Part shown: positions 54,337 to 62,998 of the stretch, one piece after another
Layout of the letters: every line of letters begins with the position of its first letter
How positions within the stretch are numbered: position 1 is the first letter of the stretch
Assembly: GCA_963701955.1 (NCBI GenBank)
Contig: OY969694.1
Location: 1,798,001-1,862,000, forward strand
Reading direction: 5' to 3'
DNA length: 64,000 nt
From: Bog-473 sp963701955
GTDB taxonomy: Bacteria; Actinomycetota; Acidimicrobiia; Acidimicrobiales; RAAP-2
Position numbers and translations under genes: made by a program
The notes under the pieces: generated by a model
What the model was told of the DNA's origin: nothing
Seen by the model: the letters and a program-made list of their open reading frames with translations, nothing else
Databases searched by the model: none

Positions 54337-55056
54337 ATGGCGACAACCCGTCACATCGCCTACGACGTTGCGGGCCAGACCATGGTCGGCACCTTGGCCC
54401 TCCCCTCAGGCGAGGGCGCGCGCCCGGGCGTGCTGGTGTGCCACCAGGGTTCTGGGATCGACGACCACGCCAGGACGCAGGCAACACGGGTGGCCGACGA
54501 GCTCGGGTACGTGGCCTTCGCTCTCGACTACCACGGCGGCGGCGCCTCCCTGGCCGGCCTCGACGACATCACCGCCCGTTGCGGCCGTCTGCGGGCCGAA
54601 CCGCGGCTCACCCGTGCGCTCGGTCGGGCCGGGCTCGAAATGCTGTGCGCCGAGGAACGCACCGACACCACGAGGCTGGCCGCCATCGGATACTGCTTCG
54701 GCGGTGCCGTCGCTTTCGAGCTGGCACGCGACGGAGCCGACCTCAAGGCTGCCGTGGGGTTCCACGCCGACCTGCGGTCGCCCCTCCCGGCCGGGGCAGG
54801 GGGGATCTCCGCCAAGATGCTGGCGCTCATCGGGGCCGACGATCCGATCGTCGACGGGTCGCAGCGCCGCGATTTCGAAGACGAGATGCGAGCGGCCGGG
54901 GCGGACTGGCAGCTGGTCGTCTACGGCGGGGCGGGACACTCCTTCACCAGTCCCGCGGCAGATCGGGCCGCCATGCCCGGCATCGCGTACCACGAGGCGA
55001 CACACCGGCGCTCGTGGAGGGCCATGGCCGACCTCTTCGACGAGGTCTTCGCCTGA
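54337..55056 (+). CDS. Dienelactone hydrolase family protein
   Basis: This 239-residue alpha/beta hydrolase has the DLH-type nucleophile AIGYCFGGAVAFE with Cys120, Asp in IGADDPIVDG and His in GGAGHSFTSP, so the Cys-Asp-His triad is complete. Members open dienelactones or esters. ATG 54337 is chosen; the nearest site is weak. It is followed 13 bases later by an LLM oxidoreductase gene, so an operon is likely. Confidence 0.88.
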   Translation: MATTRHIAYDVAGQTMVGTLALPSGEGARPGVLVCHQGSGIDDHARTQATRVADELGYVAFALDYHGGGASLAGLDDITARCGRLRAEPRLTRALGRAGLEMLCAEERTDTTRLAAIGYCFGGAVAFELARDGADLKAAVGFHADLRSPLPAGAGGISAKMLALIGADDPIVDGSQRRDFEDEMRAAGADWQLVVYGGAGHSFTSPAADRAAMPGIAYHEATHRRSWRAMADLFDEVFA

Positions 55057-55069
55057 GCGCGAGGCCGCC

Positions 55070-56056
55070 GTGACCCTGCCCCCCGTTCCGATCCCCACCC
55101 ATGTCGTCCGCGCCATCCCCGAGGGCCGCGCCGTCTATGGCATGGCGCTTCCCGTGCAGTCACAGTCGACTCCCCACGCCGCTGACTGGGAACGGCGGGC
55201 CGGGCCGGTCGAGCTGGCACGGATCGCCCGCGTGGCGGACGAATCCGGCTTCTTCTCCCTCGGTGTGGGCGATCACACCGCCATCCCGCGCCGACTGTCG
55301 GACGCCATGGGCACCGTCTGGTACGACGCCACGGCCACGCTCGGGTGGCTGGCCGCGGTCACCACCCGGGCCAATCTCATCTCCCAGGTGATGGTCCTGG
55401 CGCAACGCCACCCTCTGCGCGCCGCCAAGGAGCTCTCCACGATCGACGTCCTCTCGGGTGGACGGCTCATCGTCGGCGTCGGGGCGGGGCACGTGCCCGA
55501 GGAGTACGAGCTGTTGAGTGGGCGGTTCGACGAACGGGGTCGCCACACCGACGAAGCCATCTCGGCGTTGTGCCGATGCTTCACCGAGGAATTCCCCGAT
55601 TTGCCCGGGCCCCGCTGGCCCGTGCGGGACATGGGACTGGCGCCGCCGCCGACGCGCCAACCGAGACCGCCCATCTGGATCGGCGGTTCGTCCCCAGCCG
55701 CCCTCCGACGGGCCGCCGCCCTCGGCGACGGATGGCTCCCGCAGGTCATCTCCCGCCACGACCTGCGGGCCCAGATCGCCCGGCTCACGGAGCTGCGCGC
55801 CGAGCTGCGCGGCGGCGCGCCGATCGACGTGAGCGCGGTGGCGGATCCGATCTCGCTCGGCGACGACGGACCACGCCGGGATCTGCCCCCGTGGGTGCTC
55901 ACGGGCCAGGCCGCCGAGGTGGCCGAGTCACTCCGGGGGTTGGTGGACATGGGCGCGAACCACCTGCAGGTACGGTTCATCGCTCGCGACGCCGAGGAGC
56001 TCTGCGACCAGGTGGCACGATTCGGTGTGGAAGTGGGCCCCCTGCTGAACCACTGA
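55070..56056 (+). CDS. LLM class F420-dependent oxidoreductase
   Basis: This 328-residue protein is a TIM-barrel luciferase-like oxidoreductase: ARIARVADESGFFSLGVGDHTAIP, TRANLISQVMVLAQRHPLRAAKELSTIDVLSGGRLIVGVGAGHVPEEY, then PPIWIGGSSPAALRRAAALGDGWLP. The F420-type group is indicated by the DVLSGGRLIVGVGAG loop. GTG 55070 has GCGAGG upstream. It may act on a product from the upstream dienelactone hydrolase. Confidence 0.9.
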   Translation: MTLPPVPIPTHVVRAIPEGRAVYGMALPVQSQSTPHAADWERRAGPVELARIARVADESGFFSLGVGDHTAIPRRLSDAMGTVWYDATATLGWLAAVTTRANLISQVMVLAQRHPLRAAKELSTIDVLSGGRLIVGVGAGHVPEEYELLSGRFDERGRHTDEAISALCRCFTEEFPDLPGPRWPVRDMGLAPPPTRQPRPPIWIGGSSPAALRRAAALGDGWLPQVISRHDLRAQIARLTELRAELRGGAPIDVSAVADPISLGDDGPRRDLPPWVLTGQAAEVAESLRGLVDMGANHLQVRFIARDAEELCDQVARFGVEVGPLLNH

Positions 56057-56077
56057 GAACCCCGCCCCGTAGGCTGG

Positions 56078-56743
56078 GTGACGGTGTCCTCCTTCTCGTA
56101 CGCGCTCGGGGCGCTGGTGCTGGTGCTCGTCCTGCTGCGCCAGGTGCGCGTGGTACCGGTGCCGCGGGTCTTCCAGCCGCGGCTTCCCGTCTTCCTCGGC
56201 GTCATCGGGCTGTTCGCCATGGTCTCGTACTCCGGCGGTCACCATGTGACGGGCGCCGCATGGGCGTGGGTCCTGGCCACCCTCGTGATCGGGGCGCCCG
56301 CGCTCGGCGCGCTGCGCGGGCTGGCCATGCGGGTGTGGGCCGGGAACGGCTGGGTGTTCCGACAGGCCACGGCGCTCACCATGGGACTGTGGCTCGTCTC
56401 GATCCTCCTGCACGTCACCGTCGGTGCCGCCGGTCATGGCGATGCCGTGGCCGGACTGGCCGGATCGAGCTTCCTCCTCTACCTCGGTGTGACGCTCTGG
56501 GCTCAGTACGCCGTCGTGCACCGCCGCGCCGTGCCGCTGTTCGCCAAGCTCGGACCCGGCGCGGGGCGCCCCTTGCAGGTGAACTTCATGCAGGGTCCGG
56601 GCATGTTCTTCACCACCTTCCGCACCGGGCCCCAAGGCGGTGGCCCGGGGACCCGACCCCCTTCGGGTCCCGGCGATGTGATCGACGCCGAGGTCGTCGA
56701 CGACGACGATCCCGGACCACCAGAACTGCACGGAGGGGGCTGA
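56078..56743 (+). CDS. Membrane protein, DUF1453-like
   Basis: This 221-residue protein has about five membrane segments (YALGALVLVLVLLRQV, PVFLGVIGLFAMVSY, AWAWVLATLVIGAPALGALRGLAM, ALTMGLWLVSILLHVTVGA, SFLLYLGVTLWAQYAVVH) and a hydrophilic tail with DVIDAEVVDDDDPGPP. It resembles DUF1453/CcdC-like membrane proteins; function unknown. GTG 56078 is the start (GTG 56084 alternative). Confidence 0.72.
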   Translation: MTVSSFSYALGALVLVLVLLRQVRVVPVPRVFQPRLPVFLGVIGLFAMVSYSGGHHVTGAAWAWVLATLVIGAPALGALRGLAMRVWAGNGWVFRQATALTMGLWLVSILLHVTVGAAGHGDAVAGLAGSSFLLYLGVTLWAQYAVVHRRAVPLFAKLGPGAGRPLQVNFMQGPGMFFTTFRTGPQGGGPGTRPPSGPGDVIDAEVVDDDDPGPPELHGGG

Positions 56744-56773
56744 TCCCGTCGGTCGCCCGGGGCACCGGAGGCG

Positions 56774-58693
56774 TCAGGAAGGCCGGCTCCGCGCCACCGC
56801 CGCCGCCGGGTGCGAAGTCCGCAGCTCGGCGATGACGCTCCTCCGGTCCTCCGCGTGCAGGGCGGACTCGATCACCTCGGTGATCTCGGACCCGACCAGC
56901 TCGTCGCGATCGAGCAAGGCGTCCCGCAGCGCCTCGACCACGGCCCCGTGCTCCACGACGATGGCCTTGGCGGCATCGCACGACCCCATGAGCAGCGCGT
57001 CGAGCTCGGCCCGGGCAGCCTTGTCCCCGAGGACCTTGTCCACCAGGTTGCCCTCCAGGTAGCCGCTGCCCGCCGCGGCGACCGAGATCAGGGAATTGCC
57101 CATCCCGCAGGCCCCGATCATCTGCGCCCCCATGGCGGTTGCTGCCGCCAGGTCGGAGGCGGGACCGGTGGACACCTCGTCGAACCAGTGCTCCTCGGCC
57201 ACCATCCCGCCCATGGCGATCTGCAACAGGGCGCGCATCTCCTCGCTGCTCTTGGTGAATCGCTCCTCGGTATCGGAGTGCTGAAGGAGCCCGAGCGAGT
57301 CGCGCCGCTTGACGATGGAGAGGACGTCGAGCTGGCGGGTCTGCCCGACGAAGTAGGCCACGGTGGCATGCCCAGCCTCGTGCGTGGCCACGCGGGAACG
57401 CTCGTCGGGCGTGTAGATGGTCTCGTCGGTCACCCCGAGCTCGACCAGCATCTTGGCTTCCGCCACGTCGGGCAAGGACATGGCCGAACGGTCGTGGGTG
57501 AGTGCGATCACCAGTGCCTCGTCCATGAGGCGCTCCAGCGCCGCGGGCGAGTACCCGAAGGTCATTCCGGCCACGATGTCGGCTGCGCCGTGCGCATCGA
57601 GGTCGGCGCCGTGCGACTTCTTCTTGAGGTAGTACTCCACGATCTCGGCACGGGACCGGCGACCGGGCAGGCCGAAGTAGATGGTGCGATCGAAGCGCCC
57701 GGGACGGATCAGCGCCGGATCGAGATCGTCCTTGCGGTTGGTGGCCGCCACGATCAGCACGTTGGCCGGTGTCACGGCGGGTTTGCGCAGCTTGGATCCG
57801 TCGGGAAGATAGCGGTTCACCAGGTCGATCCAGGCCCAGGTGACGCGCTGGCCCCGGGTGGGAGTGTCGAATGACTGCATCTGCACGAGCAGTTCGTTGA
57901 CCACTCCGGTGATGCCCTCGTTCGGCCCGCCGCCGAGCCCCCGGCGCGCCGCCCCGATGGCGTCGATCTCCTCGATGAACCCGATGGCACCGCCCTCCTT
58001 GCGCGCCTGGGTACGCAGCGCCCTGAAGTAGGAACGGATCTTGCGGTTGGTCTGCCCGTAGTACATCGATTGGAAGGCGGAGGCCGACACGAAGAGGAAG
58101 GGGACGTTCGCCTCTTTGGCCATGGCCTTGGCGACGAAGGTCTTGCCCGTGCCCGGTGGCCCCTCGAAGAGCACTCCCCGGCGGGCCGATCCACCCATGG
58201 CCTCGCGGAACGTCCGGTGGGCCAAGAACAAGTTGATGGTGCGGACCACCTCGGACTTGATGGGGTCGATCCCCACCAGATCCTCGAGCCCCACGGCGGT
58301 CTCGCCCGGCCGGATCAAGCTGTGCGGCGAACGCCCGGCTCCGAGCAGCGGGGCCAGCATGACGGCGCCGAGAGCGAAGACGATCAGGAAGGCCGGGAGC
58401 TCGGCGCTCAACCAGTGCGGCAACGTGACGAACGGCACCAGGGAGTGACCCGTCGCCTGGCGGATGACGGCCCATCCCGCCAGGAGGGCGCCGACGGCCA
58501 CCAGGCGGCGCAGCCGAGCGATCCGACTGCGATTGCGAACCTGTGACACGTCGGTGCCGCCGAGGATGGCGTCCCCCACGATCCCCGAGACGTTCCCGCC
58601 GACGGCCGGACCCGACCCGCTGTCGCCGGCTTCGGCTCCCGAGGCTGTGCCGCCGCCACGAAGGGCGGGGCTCGATTGGGTGGGCCGATTCAT
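56774..58693 (-). CDS. FtsH-like membrane AAA+ zinc metalloprotease, variant Walker B and inserted loop
   Basis: This 639-residue protein has two N-terminal membrane segments (about 64-79 and 99-118), an AAA+ domain with Walker A GPPGTGKT (178-185), SRH ATNRKDDLDPALIRPGRFDR, and an M41 protease domain with HEAGH (438-442) and the later metal Asp in STGPASDLAAAT. Walker B reads FIEEIDA in place of FIDEIDA, and an approximately 30-residue insertion (about 279-311, around RVTWAWIDLVNRYLP) splits the AAA core. ATG 58693 is preferred for its GGAG site; ATG 58711 is possible. It is not the classical FtsH, which should be elsewhere. Confidence 0.88.
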   Translation of the reverse strand: MNRPTQSSPALRGGGTASGAEAGDSGSGPAVGGNVSGIVGDAILGGTDVSQVRNRSRIARLRRLVAVGALLAGWAVIRQATGHSLVPFVTLPHWLSAELPAFLIVFALGAVMLAPLLGAGRSPHSLIRPGETAVGLEDLVGIDPIKSEVVRTINLFLAHRTFREAMGGSARRGVLFEGPPGTGKTFVAKAMAKEANVPFLFVSASAFQSMYYGQTNRKIRSYFRALRTQARKEGGAIGFIEEIDAIGAARRGLGGGPNEGITGVVNELLVQMQSFDTPTRGQRVTWAWIDLVNRYLPDGSKLRKPAVTPANVLIVAATNRKDDLDPALIRPGRFDRTIYFGLPGRRSRAEIVEYYLKKKSHGADLDAHGAADIVAGMTFGYSPAALERLMDEALVIALTHDRSAMSLPDVAEAKMLVELGVTDETIYTPDERSRVATHEAGHATVAYFVGQTRQLDVLSIVKRRDSLGLLQHSDTEERFTKSSEEMRALLQIAMGGMVAEEHWFDEVSTGPASDLAAATAMGAQMIGACGMGNSLISVAAAGSGYLEGNLVDKVLGDKAARAELDALLMGSCDAAKAIVVEHGAVVEALRDALLDRDELVGSEITEVIESALHAEDRRSVIAELRTSHPAAAVARSRPS

Positions 58694-58860
58694 GGACCTG
58701 ACTCCGTTCATCCCCCGTGACGACCTTCACTCTAGAGACTGTCATATGTCTTTGGTCCTGCGAAGTGACGAAAGTAATAATTCCTGTCCAGAGCGGTCCA
58801 CCCACCCACCCGCTTGAATGGGGGCACCGCCGGGGGGGCGGCACGAGAGAGGGGGGTCCC

Positions 58861-60334
58861 ATGGCTGAGGCGACCCGGCGTGACGAATGCCGGCTCTTCA
58901 TCGCCGGTGAGTGGGTCGACGCGTCCGAGGGGACCTATGAGGTCGTCAACCCTGCCACCGAGGAGGTTGTCGGGCTGGCGGCCAATGCCGGCGTGGACGA
59001 CGCCCGGGCCGCCGCGGCGGCCGCGAGAGAGGCGCAGCCGGCCTGGGCCGCCCGGTCGTGGGAGGACCGCTGTGCCCTCCTGCGCGACGCCGCCGCCGCC
59101 CTGCGCGCCAAGTCCTCGGAGCTCCTTCCCCTCGTGATGGCCGAGACGGGCGCCACGATCGCCATGGGAACACACCTCCAGCTCCCTCTCGCGGTGGACC
59201 GGCTCGAGCGCTACACCCGTGATCCGCGCCCGGTGCTCGAGACACCGCTGCTGCCACAGCCCGTCGAGCCGTCTCCCTTCTCGACCGGCGGGGTCGTCGG
59301 GGCGATGGTCAACCGGGTCCCGCTCGGTGTGGTGGCCTGCATCACGGCCTACAACTTCCCCCTCTCCAACGTGGCGGGAAAGATCGGTCCCACGTTGGCG
59401 ACGGGAAACACGGTGGTGATCAAGCCCGCGCCCCAGGACCCCCTCGCCGCCACCGAGCTGGTGCGCATCCTCGACGCGGTGGGCTTCCCACCCGGCGTGG
59501 TCAACCTCATCAACGGAGAGGGGGCCGCAGCCTCGGCCGCGCTGGTCGAGGCGGAGGATGTCGACGGCGTCAGCTTCACCGGATCGAGCTCGGTGGGCGT
59601 GGCCATCGCACGCGCCGCCGCGAGCACCATGAAGCGCACCCTGCTCGAACTCGGCGGCAAGGGAGCCTGCCTCGTGTTCGAAGACGCCGACGTCGAGGCG
59701 GCCGTCGGGTGCATGTCGTCCACCTGGACCATCCACTCCGGACAGGTCTGCACCGCGCCGACGCGCGGCGTGGTCCACCGGAGCATCTTCGACCGCGTCT
59801 GTGCGGAGCTGGCCCGGCGGGCGGGCCGGCTCAAGGTGGGCGATCCGACAGACCCTTCCACCGTCGTCGGTCCGGTGATCTCGGCGGCGCAGCGGGCGCG
59901 GATCGAGGCACACGTGGACACGGCGAGGGAGGACGGCGGCGAGATCCTCGCCGGTGGCTCGCGTCCGGCCGACCCGTCCGTCGGCTTCTACGTGGCCCCG
60001 ACGCTCGTCGCCGGGACCAACTCCATGCGCGTGGCCCGTGAGGAGATCTTCGGCCCGGTGCTGACCATGATCCCCTTCGACGACGAGGACGAGGGCGTGG
60101 CCATCGCCAACAGCTCGGCGTACGGGCTCTACGACCGCGTCTTTTGCAGCGACTGGTCCCGCGCCCTGCCGCGTGTCGAGGCGACTCCGCTCGGGCAGCG
60201 TCTCGGTGAACACCTCCCAACGCCACTACGAGGCGCCCTTCGGCGGCTTCAAGATGAGCGGCATCGGTCGCGACGGGGGCGACTCCGGCCTACTCGCCTA
60301 CACCGAGCCCCAGTCGATCATCTGGACCACCTGA
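58861..60334 (+). CDS. Aldehyde dehydrogenase, frameshifted near 3-prime end
   Basis: This is an approximately 490-residue NAD(P)-dependent aldehyde dehydrogenase: ITAYNFPLSNVAGKIGPTLATGNTVVIKPAP, FTGSSSVG, LELGGKG (Glu) and HSGQVCTAPTR (catalytic Cys). After LPRVEA the frame breaks at about 60184 (one extra base) and resumes as LRSGSVSVNTSQRHYEAPFGGFKMSGIGRDGG to TGA 60332-60334. Its place near mftC suggests the aldehyde dehydrogenases that co-occur with mycofactocin, but this is inference. ATG 58861 follows GAGAGGGGGG. Confidence 0.85.
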
Positions 60335-60376
60335 CCGGCCTCTCGGTCCGTCGCGTCGATCCCCGTGGGGCGACCG

Positions 60377-61222
60377 TCACCGGTCCGCGTCGATGAAGCG
60401 CGCCGCGAACGCCTCCATGGCGTCGAACGCCTCAGCCGAGCGTCGCCACGGTGTCACGATGAGGCGGTCCACCCCGGCGCGCTCCCACGCCGCCAGGTCG
60501 TCCTCGTTCTCACACGCGCCGGCAACGGTGACCTCGAAGGGATCGTCGACCCGTCCGGCCTCCTCGCGATGCGCCCGCAGGAGCGCGACCTGGTCGGCAA
60601 TCACCTCGGGTGGCTCGGTCATGCCGATCCAGCCGTCCCCCAGCCGACCGGCACGGCGCAGCGCAGCGGCCGACTGGCCCCCGACGTGGATCGGGATCGG
60701 CTGCTGCACCGGCTTGGGTTCGAAGGCCACCTCGGAGAAGGGAAAATGCGGACCGTCGTGGGCGACCGTCTCCTCGGTCCACAGACGCCGGCAGACGGAG
60801 ATGGCCTCGTCGAGCCGGGCCCCCCGGGTGCTCGGATCGACGCCCAGCGCCAGCCACTCGGCGCGGAGCCACCCCGCGCCGACCCCCACAAGGGCACGGC
60901 CACCCGACAGCCAGTCGAGGGTGGCGAAGCCGCGCGCCGTGATGAAGGGGTGCCGGAGCCCCAGCAGGTACACGTTGGTGCCGAGCTTGAGCGACGTCGT
61001 GCGCGCCGCAACCGCGGAGAGCATGGCCGGCGCGTCGAACAGCTGGGTCGTGGGCGGAATGGGCGGGTGCTCCGCGGCGGCGAAGGGTGACCCCGCCATC
61101 TCCAGGGGAAGGACGAGGTGCTCGGGCAACCAGGCCGACTCGAACCCGAGGCGGTCCGCCACCTCGCCGGCCTCCAGCCACAGGCGGGGGTGCAGACGCC
61201 CGAAGGTCATGGCGAACTTCAC
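60377..61222 (-). CDS. LLM class F420-dependent oxidoreductase
   Basis: This 281-residue luciferase-like protein has KFAMTFGRLHPRLWLEAGEVADRLGFESAWLPEHLVLP, RTTSLKLGTNVYLLGLRHPFITARGFATLDWLSGGRALVGVGAGWLRAEW and PIPIHVGGQSAAALRRAGRLGDGWIG, the TIGR-type F420-dependent LLM pattern. GTG 61222. It lies downstream of the UBP zinc-finger gene on the mft strand and may belong to the same transcript. Confidence 0.9.
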   Translation of the reverse strand: MKFAMTFGRLHPRLWLEAGEVADRLGFESAWLPEHLVLPLEMAGSPFAAAEHPPIPPTTQLFDAPAMLSAVAARTTSLKLGTNVYLLGLRHPFITARGFATLDWLSGGRALVGVGAGWLRAEWLALGVDPSTRGARLDEAISVCRRLWTEETVAHDGPHFPFSEVAFEPKPVQQPIPIHVGGQSAAALRRAGRLGDGWIGMTEPPEVIADQVALLRAHREEAGRVDDPFEVTVAGACENEDDLAAWERAGVDRLIVTPWRRSAEAFDAMEAFAARFIDADR

Positions 61223-61249
61223 GCGGATCCCCCCGGCACGGCGGTCAGG

Positions 61250-61516
61250 TTACTCAGGTTCCATCGCCAACTGGTCGGCGTAGCACCAGATCCAGTCCTC
61301 GCCGGGCTCGAAGGACTGCACGAGCGGGTGCCCCGAGGCGTGGAAGTGTGCCGTGGCGTGGCGCGCCGGCGAGGAGTCGCAGCAGTTCACCGCGCCGCAC
61401 ACCAGACAGAGCCGGAGGTGGACCCAGGTCCCCCCGATCTTGAGGCACTCGCCGCATCCGGTGGGCGTCTGTGGCTCCACGTCGGCGATCAGGTCCAGGT
61501 GTGTGCATTCGGGCAT
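61250..61516 (-). CDS. UBP-type zinc finger protein
   Basis: This 88-residue protein is a single UBP/ZnF-type domain: CTHLDLIADV, TGCGECLKIGGTWVHLRLCLVCGAVNCCDSSPARHATAHFHASGHPLVQSFEPGEDWIWCY. The Cys/His spacing fits zinc binding as in the ubiquitin-hydrolase ZnF family, which occurs as a stand-alone domain in actinobacteria. ATG 61516 has GAAGG upstream; GTG 61528 is an alternative. Function unknown. Confidence 0.85.
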   Translation of the reverse strand: MPECTHLDLIADVEPQTPTGCGECLKIGGTWVHLRLCLVCGAVNCCDSSPARHATAHFHASGHPLVQSFEPGEDWIWCYADQLAMEPE

Positions 61517-61529
61517 CGTCGCCTTCACC

Positions 61530-62327
61530 TTACGAGGTCGTCATCCCACCGTCGACGGGCAGCGCGGCCCCGGTGACGCCCGACGACGCCGGACCGCACA
61601 GCCAGGCGATCAGGGCGGCGGGCTCCGACGGCTCGAGAAGGCGGTTCACCAATTGCTGTCCGGCGAACTGCTCGGCCGACCGCAATCCGAAGACGTCAGC
61701 CGAGGCGTCGAGCATCGCGGTCCGGGTGGATCCCGGACAGATGGCATTTGAGGTGATGCCGGTGCCGGCCAGATCCGCGGCAAGCCCCCGCATGAGGCCG
61801 ATGACGGCGTGCTTCGCCGCGCAGTAGGCGGTCAGCCGGCGCAGGCCCAGCAGCCCCGCCGCCGAGGCCACGGCCACGAGGCGTCCGTGGCGCGGCTCGG
61901 GAGCCTCCAGCAGCACCGGCAGGGCTGCCGCCATCACGTTGCGCACACCGACCACGTTGACGTCGAAGAGCACGTCCCACTGGGCATCGCCGGTCTCCCA
62001 CAGCGGCGGACCGCCGGCGATGACCCCCGCCACGGCGGCGACCGCGTCCAGCCCGCCGAAGCGGCCCATGGCCTGGCTCACCGCCTCGGACATGTCCACC
62101 GAGCTGCGCACGTCGCCCACGAGCGGGTGCACGGCGTCACCGTGGCGCGCCGCCACCGCGTCGAGGTCGGACACGGCGGCCAGCGGGTAGTCCAGCGCGG
62201 GATCGTCGGCGCACCCGTCGACGGCCACGACACGCCACCCGGCCGACACCAGGGCGTCGACGGTGGCGGCGCCGATCCCCCGTGCCGCGCCGGTGACGAC
62301 GGCGACGGGGCTCACCGGTCGGGCCAT
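61530..62327 (-). CDS. SDR family oxidoreductase of the mycofactocin-coupled type
   Basis: This 265-residue SDR has TGAARGIG (12-19), Ser155, Tyr168 and Lys172, and, after beta-2, an insertion VDGCADDPALDYPLAAVSDLDAVAA of the kind found in mycofactocin-associated SDRs (DxC...YP.A...DL). It probably uses a tightly bound nicotinamide with mycofactocin as the external electron acceptor. Its ATG 62327 overlaps the mftE stop by 16 bases, so it is coupled to the mft operon. Confidence 0.9.
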   Translation of the reverse strand: MARPVSPVAVVTGAARGIGAATVDALVSAGWRVVAVDGCADDPALDYPLAAVSDLDAVAARHGDAVHPLVGDVRSSVDMSEAVSQAMGRFGGLDAVAAVAGVIAGGPPLWETGDAQWDVLFDVNVVGVRNVMAAALPVLLEAPEPRHGRLVAVASAAGLLGLRRLTAYCAAKHAVIGLMRGLAADLAGTGITSNAICPGSTRTAMLDASADVFGLRSAEQFAGQQLVNRLLEPSEPAALIAWLCGPASSGVTGAALPVDGGMTTS

Positions 62328-62995
62328 CGCGCCGCCACGGCGGCGAGGAGATCACGCACCAGCGTCTCGAGGAGCTGGCGCCCCTCTTCGGCGTTCGCAC
62401 CCGTGGGGTCGCCCAACACGCCGTTGGACGATACCGGGCGCACCCCTTCGGCGCGTAGGCGCGGGAGTAGCGCCGCCAACGGCTCGGTACGTCCGCGCTG
62501 GGCACAGCCGAGCCGCACGGCCGGCGCATCGATGGCCAGCATGAGGGAGGTCTCGGTCCGCCCGGCGTGGGCATCGGCTGACGCCGGCGCCACCCGCCAC
62601 GCCAGCACGTCGTCGCCCTCCGATTCGCCGCACCGGCGCGCTGCCTCGAGCGCCTGGTCGTTGCCCCCGTGGGCGCTGACGAGCACCACCGCACCGAAGG
62701 ACGCGCGGGCCGATCGCACGAGCTCGACGAGCGCCCCGGTCAGGGCGGCGTGCCCGAGGGACAGCGTCCCGGGAAACCCAGCGTGCTCGCCGCTGGCGCC
62801 ATAGGCCAGGGGCGGTGCCACGACCAGGTCGGACCGCGACGCCGCGGCTCCGGCGACCACGGCCCTGGCGATGCGGGTGTCGGTGTCGAGGGGCAGGTGC
62901 GGTCCGTGCTGCTCGAGGGAGCCCAACGGGACGGCGAGGACGGCGCGGCGCCCGGCTGCGTCCACCTCGGGCCAGGTGGCGCGGCCCAGTTCCAC
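62312..62995 (-). CDS. mftE: Mycofactocin system creatininase family peptidase MftE
   Basis: This 227-residue creatininase-fold protein has VPLGSLEQHGPHLPLDTDTRIA (metal His, Asp), YGASGEHAGFPGTLSLG, VLVSAHGGNDQA and TGANAEEG. It cleaves the MftA-derived precursor made by MftC during mycofactocin synthesis. GTG 62995 starts three bases after the mftC stop. In most clusters mftD lies between C and E; here it does not. Confidence 0.92.
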   Translation of the reverse strand: MELGRATWPEVDAAGRRAVLAVPLGSLEQHGPHLPLDTDTRIARAVVAGAAASRSDLVVAPPLAYGASGEHAGFPGTLSLGHAALTGALVELVRSARASFGAVVLVSAHGGNDQALEAARRCGESEGDDVLAWRVAPASADAHAGRTETSLMLAIDAPAVRLGCAQRGRTEPLAALLPRLRAEGVRPVSSNGVLGDPTGANAEEGRQLLETLVRDLLAAVAARWPDR

Positions 62996-62998
62996 CGC

